This document shows, one piece after another, positions 52,985 to 61,485 of a stretch of DNA of 64,000 nucleotides (within the stretch, counting starts at the first letter, position 1; the number at the start of each line of letters is the position of its first letter). This stretch comes from Shewanella sp. MBTL60-112-B2 (GTDB lineage: Bacteria; Pseudomonadota; Gammaproteobacteria; Enterobacterales; Shewanellaceae), in NCBI RefSeq assembly GCF_019655055.1, contig NZ_BPFA01000024.1, positions 1 through 64,000 of the forward strand. The letters are read 5' to 3'. Position numbers and translations under genes: made by a program. The notes under the pieces were generated by a model. The model ran no database searches. It was given only the letters and a program-made list of their open reading frames with translations, and was not told the DNA's origin.

Positions 52985-53545
52985 ATGAAATTGAGGTTGG
53001 CGTTAGTGTTTTTGCTTGTGGCGATGAGCCAGTCTGTTCAAGCTGAGCATGTAGTTGGAGGTTCTATAGGTATTGGTCTACAGGATTTTGAGTCTTTTGA
53101 TGGTGAAAACCTAGGTGCGAGCGATGGTATTAATACCGAGTTGTTCTACCGCTATATGCTATCAGAGCATTTTGGAGTTGAAGTAGCGGGCTATGCTGGA
53201 GCGGCAGGAATGTTAAATACCTTAGGCGGTTTATTGTTTGATGTACAAGACATGCGTTATACCGGTATTAGAGGCGCGATATACAGTCAAGTTTATGTCT
53301 CACAGGCAAATAAGCTTTTTGCTAAAGTGGGTACTAGCCAATCTCATCTTAAATATAAAGTGACCAATATATGGAACCAAGAGCCTTCGCGAGAAGTATC
53401 GAGTCGTGGCTCAGATATGTTCGTGGCGGTTGGATGGGGGATGGATTTTAAATCAGGCATCGGCGTTACTGCAGAGTATCAATATTTACCTATTCAAGAG
53501 ATGACAGTGCAAAACGTTTCGCTCGGCATTAATTACCGTTTTTGA
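52985..53545 (+). CDS. Outer-membrane beta-barrel protein
   Basis: 186 residues from ATG (a GTG three bases earlier is also possible). Signal peptide MKLRLALVFLLVAMSQSVQA (cleavage before EHVVGG). The mature part alternates hydrophobic and polar residues in ~8 strands (GGSIGIGLQDF, GINTELFYRYM, VEVAGYAGAAG, RGAIYSQVYV, KLFAKVGTSQSHLKYKV, MFVAVGWGMDF, VTAEYQYLPI, VSLGINYRF) and ends in the aromatic F that marks outer-membrane barrels. OmpA/OmpW-like 8-stranded barrel; function unknown. Confidence 0.85.
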   Translation: MKLRLALVFLLVAMSQSVQAEHVVGGSIGIGLQDFESFDGENLGASDGINTELFYRYMLSEHFGVEVAGYAGAAGMLNTLGGLLFDVQDMRYTGIRGAIYSQVYVSQANKLFAKVGTSQSHLKYKVTNIWNQEPSREVSSRGSDMFVAVGWGMDFKSGIGVTAEYQYLPIQEMTVQNVSLGINYRF

Positions 53546-53738
53546 GCTCCACGGGCTAAAGCGTTAAATAAAGAAGCTTAGGCGGCGATAAAATCATTTG
53601 AACGTTAAGTACTAAAGTTAAATACTAAATAATGCTCAATCGTTACATCTTAGCAACAAAGTTAGAGCTAACCACTTTTCACCAGAGCAAGTTCCAGTTA
53701 GAGTAAAAGGTCAAATAAGCTTCAGGAACCTAAGACTT

Positions 53739-54803
53739 ATGTCTAGCAATACTGCTCAGTGGACGCCTACAATATTAACGAGTTCAGCGGCGCCGCAGCG
53801 TTTAATCGATGAGACGGGCCAGGCAATATTTGGCCATTTCGATGGTCCGGTGACTCAGTTAGGTATTGAGCATTTTCGCTATTTTAACGAAATGGATAAA
53901 CCAGCCTCAAGCTGGGCAAAGTATTTCGACTATAAGCAATTTCAGTTTGTTAGCATAGTGACTCCCCATTACGTTATTGGTGTCGCACTGGCGGATATTC
54001 GCTATGTAGGCAGCGCTTTTTGTTATCTCTACGATATTAAAACTAATCAGCTAATAGAAACGAGTTGGCTTAAACCACTAGGCTTGGGTTATCAGATCTC
54101 AGAGTCTCCTATGCAAGGTTGCGCCAAAATAAAGGGCTCAAGGGGGAGTATTGAGTTTGTTATTGAGCAAGGTATTTGGCAGCTAAAACTTAATACATTA
54201 GGTATTGAGGCTAATCTGCAATTACAGCCTCAGCCTCTGAGTTTACCAATGGCTATGTGCAACCCTACTGGGTATTGTGGCTGGACATACACCCAAAAGC
54301 ATAATGCCTTGAAGGTATCGGGCAGCTTAGTGATTAATCATGAGCCGCAGCCATTACAAAGAGTCACCGCTGGGTACGATTTTAGTGCAGGCTATATGCG
54401 CAGAGAAACCAGTTGGCGCTGGGCGAGTATTAACAGCTTAACTGAGCATGGTAGTTTAGGGCTTAATCTTGCAGCAGGTGTGAATGAGACCGGCTGTCAT
54501 GAGAATGTGTTTTGGCATAATGGCGAAAGACATTTGCTTGGACCCGTGCATTTTGAGTTTACCCGTCACATAGATAAAACGAAATCAGCAGCAAGCTGGC
54601 GGATCTATAGTGCTAATGGTCAGTTAGATCTCACTTTTACACCTAAAAATTGCCGCCAAGAGAAACTAAATCTTTGGCTATTAAAGAGCAATTTTAGGCA
54701 GTACTTAGGGCGATTTGATGGTTGTATCATTGATAATTTTGGTGAAAAGCACCAACTCAATAATGTTTTTGGGCTGACGGAAGATCACTTTGCCCGTTGG
54801 TAG
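53739..54803 (+). CDS. DUF2804 family protein
   Basis: 354 residues, no signal peptide or membrane helix seen. Conserved-looking features: LIDETGQAIFGHFDG (~22-36), HYVIGVALADIRYVGSAFCYLYD (~77-99), MAMCNPTGYCGWTYTQK (~172-188) and the closing LRQYLGRFDGCIIDNFGEKH. These fit DUF2804 (a tocopherol-cyclase-like lipocalin-type fold, function unknown). The 135-base gap before the fatty acid hydroxylase gene and shared strand leave open a common transcript. Confidence 0.8.
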   Translation: MSSNTAQWTPTILTSSAAPQRLIDETGQAIFGHFDGPVTQLGIEHFRYFNEMDKPASSWAKYFDYKQFQFVSIVTPHYVIGVALADIRYVGSAFCYLYDIKTNQLIETSWLKPLGLGYQISESPMQGCAKIKGSRGSIEFVIEQGIWQLKLNTLGIEANLQLQPQPLSLPMAMCNPTGYCGWTYTQKHNALKVSGSLVINHEPQPLQRVTAGYDFSAGYMRRETSWRWASINSLTEHGSLGLNLAAGVNETGCHENVFWHNGERHLLGPVHFEFTRHIDKTKSAASWRIYSANGQLDLTFTPKNCRQEKLNLWLLKSNFRQYLGRFDGCIIDNFGEKHQLNNVFGLTEDHFARW

Positions 54804-54939
54804 TTTTATTTGAAAGCTAGAAGCAGAACCATAAACATAAACAGAACAAATAAAACCTATGGTTAACGCTGCGACGAATTGCCCGACATATAAGTCGAGA
54901 GCTCTGGAGCAAGGGTAAAAAGGAAGAAGGATAGATAAG

Positions 54940-55869
54940 ATGGATTTTAATTCACTGATAGCTCACCCCGAAGTGCTACTTCTAGTACTCGCACCGATTT
55001 TTTTCGTTTGTATCTTACTCGAGTGGTATATGGGCGATAGACAACACCGTTTGCCTCTCAATGCTCGTTATTACTTGCCTGAGGTGTTGTGTAACTTCGG
55101 CTTGGCGGCAATGCATCAATTGACAGATATTGTTACCGGATTGCTTATCGCTAAGTTATACCTGATGTTCTTCGGTTGGCGGCTTTTCGATATCGAGATG
55201 AATGGAGCGACCTTTATTACGCTCATGGTCGCTCAAGATTTCTGTTATTACTGGTTCCACCGCGCGAGTCACCGTATTCGTTGGATGTGGGCCGCTCATG
55301 TGGCTCATCATAGCTCAGAGAATATGAACTTTAGCACAGCGTTTAGGCAAAGTTTGATGTACCCAATGGCTGGGATGTGGATATTCTGGTTGCCATTGGT
55401 GATAGTTGGGTTTGACCCTAATTGGGTGGTGTTTGTGGTGCTGCTGAATTTGGGGCTGCAGTTTTTTGTTCATACACAGGCGATTAAGTCTTTAGGTGTG
55501 TTTGAATGGGTGATAAACACTCCGTCTCATCATCGAGTCCATCACGGCCGTAACCCACAATATATCGATAAGAATTATGCGGGTATTTTGATTATTTGGG
55601 ATCGACTATTCGGCACCTATGAGAAAGAGGTTGAAACGGTTGAATACGGGATCACTAAGCCGGTTAATAGCTTTAACCCGCTGGTGGTAACCTTTACTGA
55701 GTGGCGAGATATGTTTAAAGAAGCGCTTTCTGCCAACTTAAGTCCTAAGCAAAGGCTTAAAGTGTTATTTGCTCCGCCTGCAAGCGCTGCAGCACAGGTG
55801 GGAGAGCAAGACTCTGTAGTACAAGATGCTGAAGGTGAACATGAAAAGCAGGTCGCTGAGCTTAAGTAG
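54940..55869 (+). CDS. Fatty acid hydroxylase/sterol desaturase family protein
   Basis: 309 residues with ~4-5 membrane helices. The di-iron histidine motifs are complete: HRASH (H107-H111), HVAHHSS (H120-x2-H123-H124) and SHHRVHH (~196-202). Adds a hydroxyl group to a lipid, probably a fatty acid or isoprenoid lipid; substrate not readable. A charged tail ends the protein (VGEQDSVVQDAEGEHEKQVAELK). Confidence 0.92.
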   Translation: MDFNSLIAHPEVLLLVLAPIFFVCILLEWYMGDRQHRLPLNARYYLPEVLCNFGLAAMHQLTDIVTGLLIAKLYLMFFGWRLFDIEMNGATFITLMVAQDFCYYWFHRASHRIRWMWAAHVAHHSSENMNFSTAFRQSLMYPMAGMWIFWLPLVIVGFDPNWVVFVVLLNLGLQFFVHTQAIKSLGVFEWVINTPSHHRVHHGRNPQYIDKNYAGILIIWDRLFGTYEKEVETVEYGITKPVNSFNPLVVTFTEWRDMFKEALSANLSPKQRLKVLFAPPASAAAQVGEQDSVVQDAEGEHEKQVAELK

Positions 55870-55893
55870 CGACTATTTAAGCAGTCAAAAAAT

Positions 55894-55925
55894 AAAACGG
55901 TGAGCTATGGGCTCACCGTTTTTGT
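55894..55925. terminator. Terminator between the hydroxylase gene and rlmG
   Basis: Stem AAAACGGTGAGC / GCTCACCGTTTTT with a short loop and A/T runs on both sides. Confidence 0.92.
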
Positions 55926-55968
55926 TTAACAGCTTATATTTAGTCGCTTATGTTTATTTAGCGAGCGG

Positions 55969-57210
55969 TTAAGCTTTTGGCTTACCGTATAATGCACTTT
56001 GTGGATGTGGTGTCTCATTATCAGAAGTTAATTCCACATCTGGATCTTGAGCCTTCTTACTGATCTTTTGCGCCTGCAAAATGACAAACTTACCGTTGGA
56101 TGCCACTGTGGTGCAGTTTTTAAAGATCCGCTGTAATTTGACGTGATAAGCCAAATGGCGATTACCCACAACATGCAATATACCGCCATTTTTTAAGCGT
56201 CTAAAGGCATCTAAAAACATCTGCCAGGCAATATGATCGGTAATGGCCTCACCTTGATGGAAAGGAGGGTTGCACAAAACGAGATCTGGACGGAAGCCTT
56301 CGCTCATATTGGTTAAACAGTCATCCCACCCGAAGGTTGCTTGTTCGCCAACCAATGCTGGGTTATCTAATTGATTCAGTGCCCAGTTTTCTCTAGCCGA
56401 TGCGACAGCCATTTCAGAGTCATCGATAAAGTGGATATAAGCTTCAGGAAATACCTGTTTAGCGTGTAAGCCTAAAATGCCGTTACCGCAGCCCAAGTCG
56501 ACAATTGACTTGTAGTCACCTTTTGGCATGTTATCGAGCATGATGCGTGCACCAATATCGAGTTTATTGGCGGCAAACACATTACTTAAATTGGTGATCT
56601 GCAGTTTGAACTCAGGTACTGACCAAGTTGTTGCTTTAGGTAACGCACGAGCTTTACCATCTGCGATACAGCTGATGACTCGGGTTTTCTTCCATGTCAG
56701 GCTGGCACTGGCTGGGCCTAAATTCTTTTCGATCGTTTCCAGTAGCGATTTATTAATCGACTTTGCTTTCGCGCCAATTAAAACTTGTGTGCCAGCTGGT
56801 AACACATGGGAAAGTCTATTTAGCTGGTGGCTAAAGTAGTTTAGATTTTTTGGCAGCTTCATCAGAACTAACTCAATTCCCTGAGGCAACTCATCACGGC
56901 TATTCACCCAAGTTATCGACTCTTGCGATAGCTGGTTACGTGTTAAATTTTGGCTAGTGCCCAGCTGGCTAGTCTTAGCATCAGTTTCTAATGTCAGTGG
57001 CCAGCTAGGGTTAATTGATAATAAGCCTGCAGTTAATGCACCGAAACCATCATTTACAACCGCCGTACTTATGCAGGTTTGTTCGGTATCAATTAAGTGC
57101 TTTATTAGATGCTCATCGGCGGCGTCCCACGCCTGCAGGTTAGACTCTTGTCTGCTAGGGTAACGGAAGAGTTCGAGTTCAATACCCGATACTGAAAACT
57201 GTGTCGTCAT
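55969..57210 (-). CDS. rlmG: 23S rRNA guanine-1835 N2-methyltransferase
   Basis: 413 residues from MTTQFSVSGIELELFRYPS (an upstream ATG at 57243 gives 11 extra residues and is not the family start). RsmC/RlmG-type tandem MTase: SAM site VDLGCGNGILGLHAKQV (~224-240) and catalytic DLVLCNPPFHQGEAI (~301-315). The N-terminal half is a degenerate MTase. Methylates G1835 of 23S rRNA. Confidence 0.94.
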   Translation of the reverse strand: MTTQFSVSGIELELFRYPSRQESNLQAWDAADEHLIKHLIDTEQTCISTAVVNDGFGALTAGLLSINPSWPLTLETDAKTSQLGTSQNLTRNQLSQESITWVNSRDELPQGIELVLMKLPKNLNYFSHQLNRLSHVLPAGTQVLIGAKAKSINKSLLETIEKNLGPASASLTWKKTRVISCIADGKARALPKATTWSVPEFKLQITNLSNVFAANKLDIGARIMLDNMPKGDYKSIVDLGCGNGILGLHAKQVFPEAYIHFIDDSEMAVASARENWALNQLDNPALVGEQATFGWDDCLTNMSEGFRPDLVLCNPPFHQGEAITDHIAWQMFLDAFRRLKNGGILHVVGNRHLAYHVKLQRIFKNCTTVASNGKFVILQAQKISKKAQDPDVELTSDNETPHPQSALYGKPKA

Positions 57211-57392
57211 ATGCCAATAAGTACCAAATAAATTAGGGCGCATATTATCGCAGATTTCTTATAGCAGGTATATGATGAGAGTGATGATATGTTAGGGCAT
57301 CCTAGGTATTATTTTTTGAACCCAGTTTAAGAGCTAGCTATTAGGTGTGGGTATTAGCTATTAGGTGTTAGCGGAAAGTATGGGGCTAGAAT

Positions 57393-58088
57393 ATGCAGCA
57401 AGAGGATTTTGATAAGCAAGCTTCATTAAATAATGCTCAATCAGTAGGGGAGGGTAAGGCTAAAGCAGACTCTAGGTTTGATCTTAGGCCTGAATCTAAT
57501 ACCTCTACACAACAAGACAAGCCGCCCTTTACCTTAATTAAAGCCTATCTTAATTCTCAGCAGCAAGAAGCACTATTGAATGAGTCGGCGCATTACCCAT
57601 TCACTCGACCACAGCTGTTGATATACGGCAAAAGTCATCCTATTCCCCGTAGCCAAGTATGGTTTGCTGATAAAGACTGTGACTATCTCTATTCTGGGTT
57701 GTTTATACAGGCTCAACCTTGGCCTAAGTATGCGTATAAACTGAGGCAAAAACTCGACAGAGATTTCGGGCTCAACAGTAATGGCGTCTTGGTAAACCGA
57801 TATGCCGACGGGCATGAGTCTATGGGCTGGCACAGTGATGACGAGCCTGAGGTAGAGCCTGCTAGTGATATCGCATCGCTGACGCTTGGAGCAACTCGAG
57901 ACTTTTTTATCCGCCATAAACAAACTCAGCAAAAAATTTGCCTACAGCTACAAAGTGGCGACTTGCTTATTATGCATTGGCCGATGCAAATGGACTGGGA
58001 GCATGCCCTACCTAAGCGACTTAAGGTTGCAGGCGCTCGAATAAACTATACCTTCAGACGTCTAATCGTTGGCTTTCATCAGTCTTAA
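57393..58088 (+). CDS. AlkB-like 2-oxoglutarate-dependent DNA/RNA dealkylase
   Basis: 231 residues; ~45 polar N-terminal residues and then one 2OG-Fe(II) domain. Iron ligands H147-x-D149 (GWHSDDE) and H204 (WEHALPK); RxNxTxR closes the site as R216-INYTF-R222 (ARINYTFRR). It resembles AlkB2/3 type proteins. Removes alkyl lesions from nucleic acid. No ada or other repair gene is next to it. Confidence 0.93.
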   Translation: MQQEDFDKQASLNNAQSVGEGKAKADSRFDLRPESNTSTQQDKPPFTLIKAYLNSQQQEALLNESAHYPFTRPQLLIYGKSHPIPRSQVWFADKDCDYLYSGLFIQAQPWPKYAYKLRQKLDRDFGLNSNGVLVNRYADGHESMGWHSDDEPEVEPASDIASLTLGATRDFFIRHKQTQQKICLQLQSGDLLIMHWPMQMDWEHALPKRLKVAGARINYTFRRLIVGFHQS

Positions 58089-58245
58089 AGCGACTTACTT
58101 CAGCAAGGGCGGCGCAATCTGTGTCTGCTAAAGTGTTTTTTGGCCAGCCTTACCACTAGCTAGCCAAAATCGTCACAAGTTGATCTTTAATGATTATCGC
58201 AGTAACCTGCCGCAGTCGCATTTATGCATTATTGAGAACATCGTT

Positions 58246-58545
58246 ATGTCAGTTGAACAGATCATTACCGAAAAACTCACCGCAGCACTGTCGCCTTCTC
58301 ACCTTGAAGTGATAAATGAAAGCCATAACCATCACGTGCCGCCAAACTCTGAAACTCATTTTAAAGTTATCATCACTAGTCGTGAGTTTGAGGGCAAGCG
58401 TCTTATTGGGCGTCATCGTGCAGTAAATGAGGCATTAGCAGAAGAGTTTGCTCATGGCTTACATGCGCTTTCTATGCACACATATACTCCACAAGAGTGG
58501 ATGGCTGAGATTGATGTTCCCGTATCGCCAAAGTGCAAGGGCTAA
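58246..58545 (+). CDS. bolA: BolA family protein
   Basis: 99 residues from MSVEQIITEKLTAALSPSHLEV. BolA fold with the HNHHVPPNSETHFKVIITSREFEGKRLIGRHRAVNEALAEEF core (~30-71): the VP and FxGKxLIxRHR motifs. BolA binds [2Fe-2S] with monothiol glutaredoxin; its morphology role comes from E. coli. It follows the AlkB-like gene by 157 bases and ends at a terminator. Confidence 0.93.
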   Translation: MSVEQIITEKLTAALSPSHLEVINESHNHHVPPNSETHFKVIITSREFEGKRLIGRHRAVNEALAEEFAHGLHALSMHTYTPQEWMAEIDVPVSPKCKG

Positions 58546-58640
58546 TGGATTTAGCCTATGTCAGCACAGTTTATTAATAGCAGGCTATTATCAAGGATCT
58601 TTTAAATAAGAGTCCATTAAGCTGGCATTGAGTTAATTGA

Positions 58641-58669
58641 AGCCACGGCGATATCGCTGTGGCTTTTTT
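58641..58669 (+). terminator. Terminator after bolA
   Basis: Stem AAGCCACGGCGAT / ATCGCTGTGGCTT with one mismatch and T6. Confidence 0.9.
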
Positions 58670-58924
58670 GTATCGCCCCTTCGCAAACAATTCGATTAAG
58701 CAAGGGATGAATTATGCGGGGTTAGACGATATAAAGGTTACTCAAAATCTGGTTACAAAGAGGTAACCGAAGATGCAATAATGAAAAAACTTTATGATGC
58801 TTATGTTGACTGTGAGGCGGCGCTGGGTAAGTATCTGCTAATCTCAGTAGCAGCCTAGCATCAATTTAGGTTGCAACTTAATCTATGCTGATTAGCCCTT
58901 TAACGCGATTTTGGAGAAATTAAA
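58670..58924 (+). other. Gene-free stretch with a possible ORF relic
   Basis: 255 bases between the bolA terminator and luxS. In one frame (58698-58858) codons stay open from GCA AGG GAT to a TAG and include MKKLYDAYVDCEAALGKYLL, but the only ATG (58781) is internal and without a good RBS. Either a decayed gene end or chance. The luxS promoter should lie here; RBS GGAGAAAT precedes luxS. Confidence 0.35.
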
Positions 58925-59434
58925 ATGCCGTTATTAGATAGTTTCACCGTTGACCATACTCGAATGAATGCACCTGCGGTTCGTGTCGCTAAATCTATGG
59001 CAACACCTAAAGGCGACACCATTACGGTATTTGATCTGCGTTTTTGCGTGCCTAATAAAGAGATCTTAAGTGAGCGTGGTATTCATACCTTAGAGCACTT
59101 ATTTGCAGGCTTTATGCGTGATCACTTAAATAGTGACAGCGTTGAAATCATCGATATTTCCCCAATGGGCTGTCGTACCGGCTTCTATATGAGCTTGATA
59201 GGTACACCCACTGAGTCGGTCGTCGCGGATGCTTGGCTTGCCGCTATGCAGGATGTGCTAAAAGTCACCGCGCAAAAAGATATTCCTGAACTAAATGAAT
59301 ATCAATGTGGCACTTATGAGATGCATTCGCTTGATCAGGCCAAAGAGATTGCCCGTAACATCATTGCTGCAGGGATCAATGTGAACCGTAATGATGATTT
59401 AAGTTTAAGTGAAGATATTTTGCAGGGACTCTAG
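58925..59434 (+). CDS. luxS: S-ribosylhomocysteine lyase, AI-2 synthase
   Basis: 169 residues. Splits S-ribosylhomocysteine to homocysteine and the AI-2 precursor DPD. Metal ligands H54, H58 (HTLEH) and C128 (YQCGT), with C83 in MGCRTGFY; all positions match the family numbering. RBS GGAGAAAT. Own terminator follows. It runs in the activated methyl cycle; AI-2 signalling would need a receptor not seen here. Confidence 0.97.
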   Translation: MPLLDSFTVDHTRMNAPAVRVAKSMATPKGDTITVFDLRFCVPNKEILSERGIHTLEHLFAGFMRDHLNSDSVEIIDISPMGCRTGFYMSLIGTPTESVVADAWLAAMQDVLKVTAQKDIPELNEYQCGTYEMHSLDQAKEIARNIIAAGINVNRNDDLSLSEDILQGL

Positions 59435-59454
59435 TCAGTCAGCTGAACACCTCC

Positions 59455-59482
59455 TCTAAAGGCCGCTTTTGCGGCTTTTTTA
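59455..59482 (+). terminator. Terminator after luxS
   Basis: Stem AAAGGCCGC / GCGGCTTTTTT with a 4-base loop. Confidence 0.88.
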
Positions 59483-59525
59483 TTGGCTTATAGCAATCGA
59501 ACTAAAGAAGTGAATAGTTCACAGT

Positions 59526-59550
59526 CAAATCTTTATACTGATTGGTATTA
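59526..59550. mobile_element. Solo right end of the MITE-like element
   Basis: 25 bases identical to the right terminus of the element at 30205-30467 plus its TTA. No matching left end is seen within ~300 bases, so this is a remnant or a different member of the family. It sits in the leader region before nqrA. Confidence 0.75.
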
Positions 59551-60150
59551 ATACAATAAGTATAAATCCCTATTTTGCTTCTTTAAGTTGATTTTTGACG
59601 CTAAAAGGCAATTCCATACTCTTTAGCTCAAAGTTAACTATGGGAGTGCTGCATTTGTTAATAAATTGTTTGGCCATGTTTGGTCTAAAATGAAGCCTTT
59701 AAACACCCCAAAAGTGGTGTTATGTCACCTTTCTGCGTCATTGATAACGGTTGTCACACTCGAGTCCACAGTGTAATTAAGCAGCACTTAGTAAAAACGG
59801 TAAATTTTATTTTCATTGACGATTAAATGCGTACTCATCTGTGGTAAAAGTTAATTAACCTGTTTAAATGTATGGGGAATGTGGCTTGTAGCTATATTAT
59901 AAGATTCTTAATCTGCACTGACATTTAGCATGTTTGTTCTTAAAACATTTGCAACCTTTTAAAACTGTCACATTTTTCATGGCGAGCTTGTGATAATTGG
60001 GGTAAAATGCGCGCGACCAGCGTGATTGCGATCGCATTTAGGCGATAAATCTGCGCTAGCTCAACACGAATTAGAGGTTTGTTAAAAAACTTGTGTGTTT
60101 AGCAGGAACGCGGCGCATTGTCTTTCCTTCATAACGTAGTGCTTGTGGAT
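59551..60150 (+). promoter_or_regulatory. Long leader region upstream of nqrA
   Basis: 600 AT-rich bases without a gene. A candidate extended -10 promoter TGTGATAAT lies at 59990-59998, ~155 bases before the nqrA start, with TAAAAT eleven bases later. A small inverted repeat ACACC...GGTGT (59702-59719) is the only other structure I see. A long untranslated leader before the operon is possible. Confidence 0.4.
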
Positions 60151-61485
60151 ATGATTACAATAAAGAAAGGATTGGACCTACCTATAGCAGGCGGGCCAGA
60201 GCAAGTTATCCATGATGGTAAAGCCATCAAACATGTAGCTATTTTGGGTGAAGAGTATATTGGCTTACGTCCTACCATGAAAATTAAGGTAGGGGACAAA
60301 GTTAAAAAAGGTCAGATTCTTTTTGAAGATAAAAAGAACCTTGGCGTGATATATACGGCTTCAGCAAGTGGCACAATTTCCGAAGTTAACCGGGGCGCTC
60401 AACGTGTTCTGCAGTCTGTTGTTATAGAAGTGGAAGGGGATGAAAGCATCTCTTTTGCTAAATATGACGCCACTGCAATCGATACGTTAGAGACACAGCA
60501 AGTACGTGACAACCTGATCCAATCAGGTTTGTGGACGGCTTTGCGTACGCGTCCTTTCAGTAAAGTACCCGGCGTTGATTCAACCGCTGCTGGTATTTTC
60601 GTCACCGCTATCGATACTCAACCACTGGCAGCAGATCCTGTTGTCGTGATTGCAGAACATAAAGCTGACTTTGAAAACGGACTTAAGGTTCTTTCTAAGT
60701 TAACTGAAGGTAAGGTTTACCTTTGTAAAGCACCAGGCGCTGATATTCCTGCTGCTAACGCTCAGGTAGAAGAGTTTGCTGGCTTGCATCCTGCAGGATT
60801 GCCAGGCACGCATATTCATAATCTATTACCTGCTTCTGCAACCAGAACGGTTTGGCATATCAACTACCAAGACGTGATTGCGGTTGGTAAGTTGTTTGCT
60901 ACGGGTGAACTATATACCCAAAGAGTTGTGGCAATAGCCGGCCCTAAAGCTGTTAAACCTCGTCTAGTGCGTACCCAAGTGGGTGCTTCTATGGCGCAGT
61001 TACTTAACGGCGAAACAGCAGAAGGTAATGTTCGTTCTATCTCTGGCTCTGTTTTAAACGGTCGTAATGCAATTGGCCCTCACGCTTACCTTGGTCGTTA
61101 TCACAATCAAGTGAGCTTGTTAGAAGAAGGCACAGAGAAAGAACTATTTGGTTGGGCAATGCCTGGCTCTGATAAGTTCTCTATTACTCGTGCATTCCTC
61201 GGACACCTTTCATCTTCTCGTTTGTTCAACATGACAACGAGCACAGGTGGTAGTGATCGTGCAATGGTACCAATTGGTAACTATGAGCGCGTTATGCCGC
61301 TAGATATTCTGCCAACTATGCTACTTCGTGATCTGGTTTCTGGTGATTACGATGGTGCTGCAACCTTGGGTGCATTGGAGTTGGATGAAGAAGATTTGGC
61401 ACTGTGTACTTTCGTATGTCCTGGTAAATATGACTACGCGTCATATCTACGTGACTGCTTAGATACGATTGTGAGGGAAGGCTAA
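60151..61485 (+). CDS. nqrA: Na+-translocating NADH:quinone reductase subunit A
   Basis: 444 residues from MITIKKGLDLPIAGGPEQVI, the family start; an 11-codon upstream extension is rejected. Cytosolic subunit of Na+-NQR, the primary sodium pump of marine bacteria. ILGEEYIGLRPTMKIKVGDKVKKGQ and LVRTQVGASMAQLL are typical. Stop shares a base with the nqrB ATG (TAATG). The RBS is weak (no clear AGGAG), so the start rests on family length. Confidence 0.97.
   Translation: MITIKKGLDLPIAGGPEQVIHDGKAIKHVAILGEEYIGLRPTMKIKVGDKVKKGQILFEDKKNLGVIYTASASGTISEVNRGAQRVLQSVVIEVEGDESISFAKYDATAIDTLETQQVRDNLIQSGLWTALRTRPFSKVPGVDSTAAGIFVTAIDTQPLAADPVVVIAEHKADFENGLKVLSKLTEGKVYLCKAPGADIPAANAQVEEFAGLHPAGLPGTHIHNLLPASATRTVWHINYQDVIAVGKLFATGELYTQRVVAIAGPKAVKPRLVRTQVGASMAQLLNGETAEGNVRSISGSVLNGRNAIGPHAYLGRYHNQVSLLEEGTEKELFGWAMPGSDKFSITRAFLGHLSSSRLFNMTTSTGGSDRAMVPIGNYERVMPLDILPTMLLRDLVSGDYDGAATLGALELDEEDLALCTFVCPGKYDYASYLRDCLDTIVREG

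Noticed and set aside
57573..57932. 119-codon minus-strand ORF opposite the AlkB-like gene
   Set aside because: Shadow of a gene whose catalytic motifs are all in the plus frame.
60118..60150. Longer start of nqrA
   Set aside because: The family begins at MITIKKGLDLP; the extra 11 codons have no RBS.
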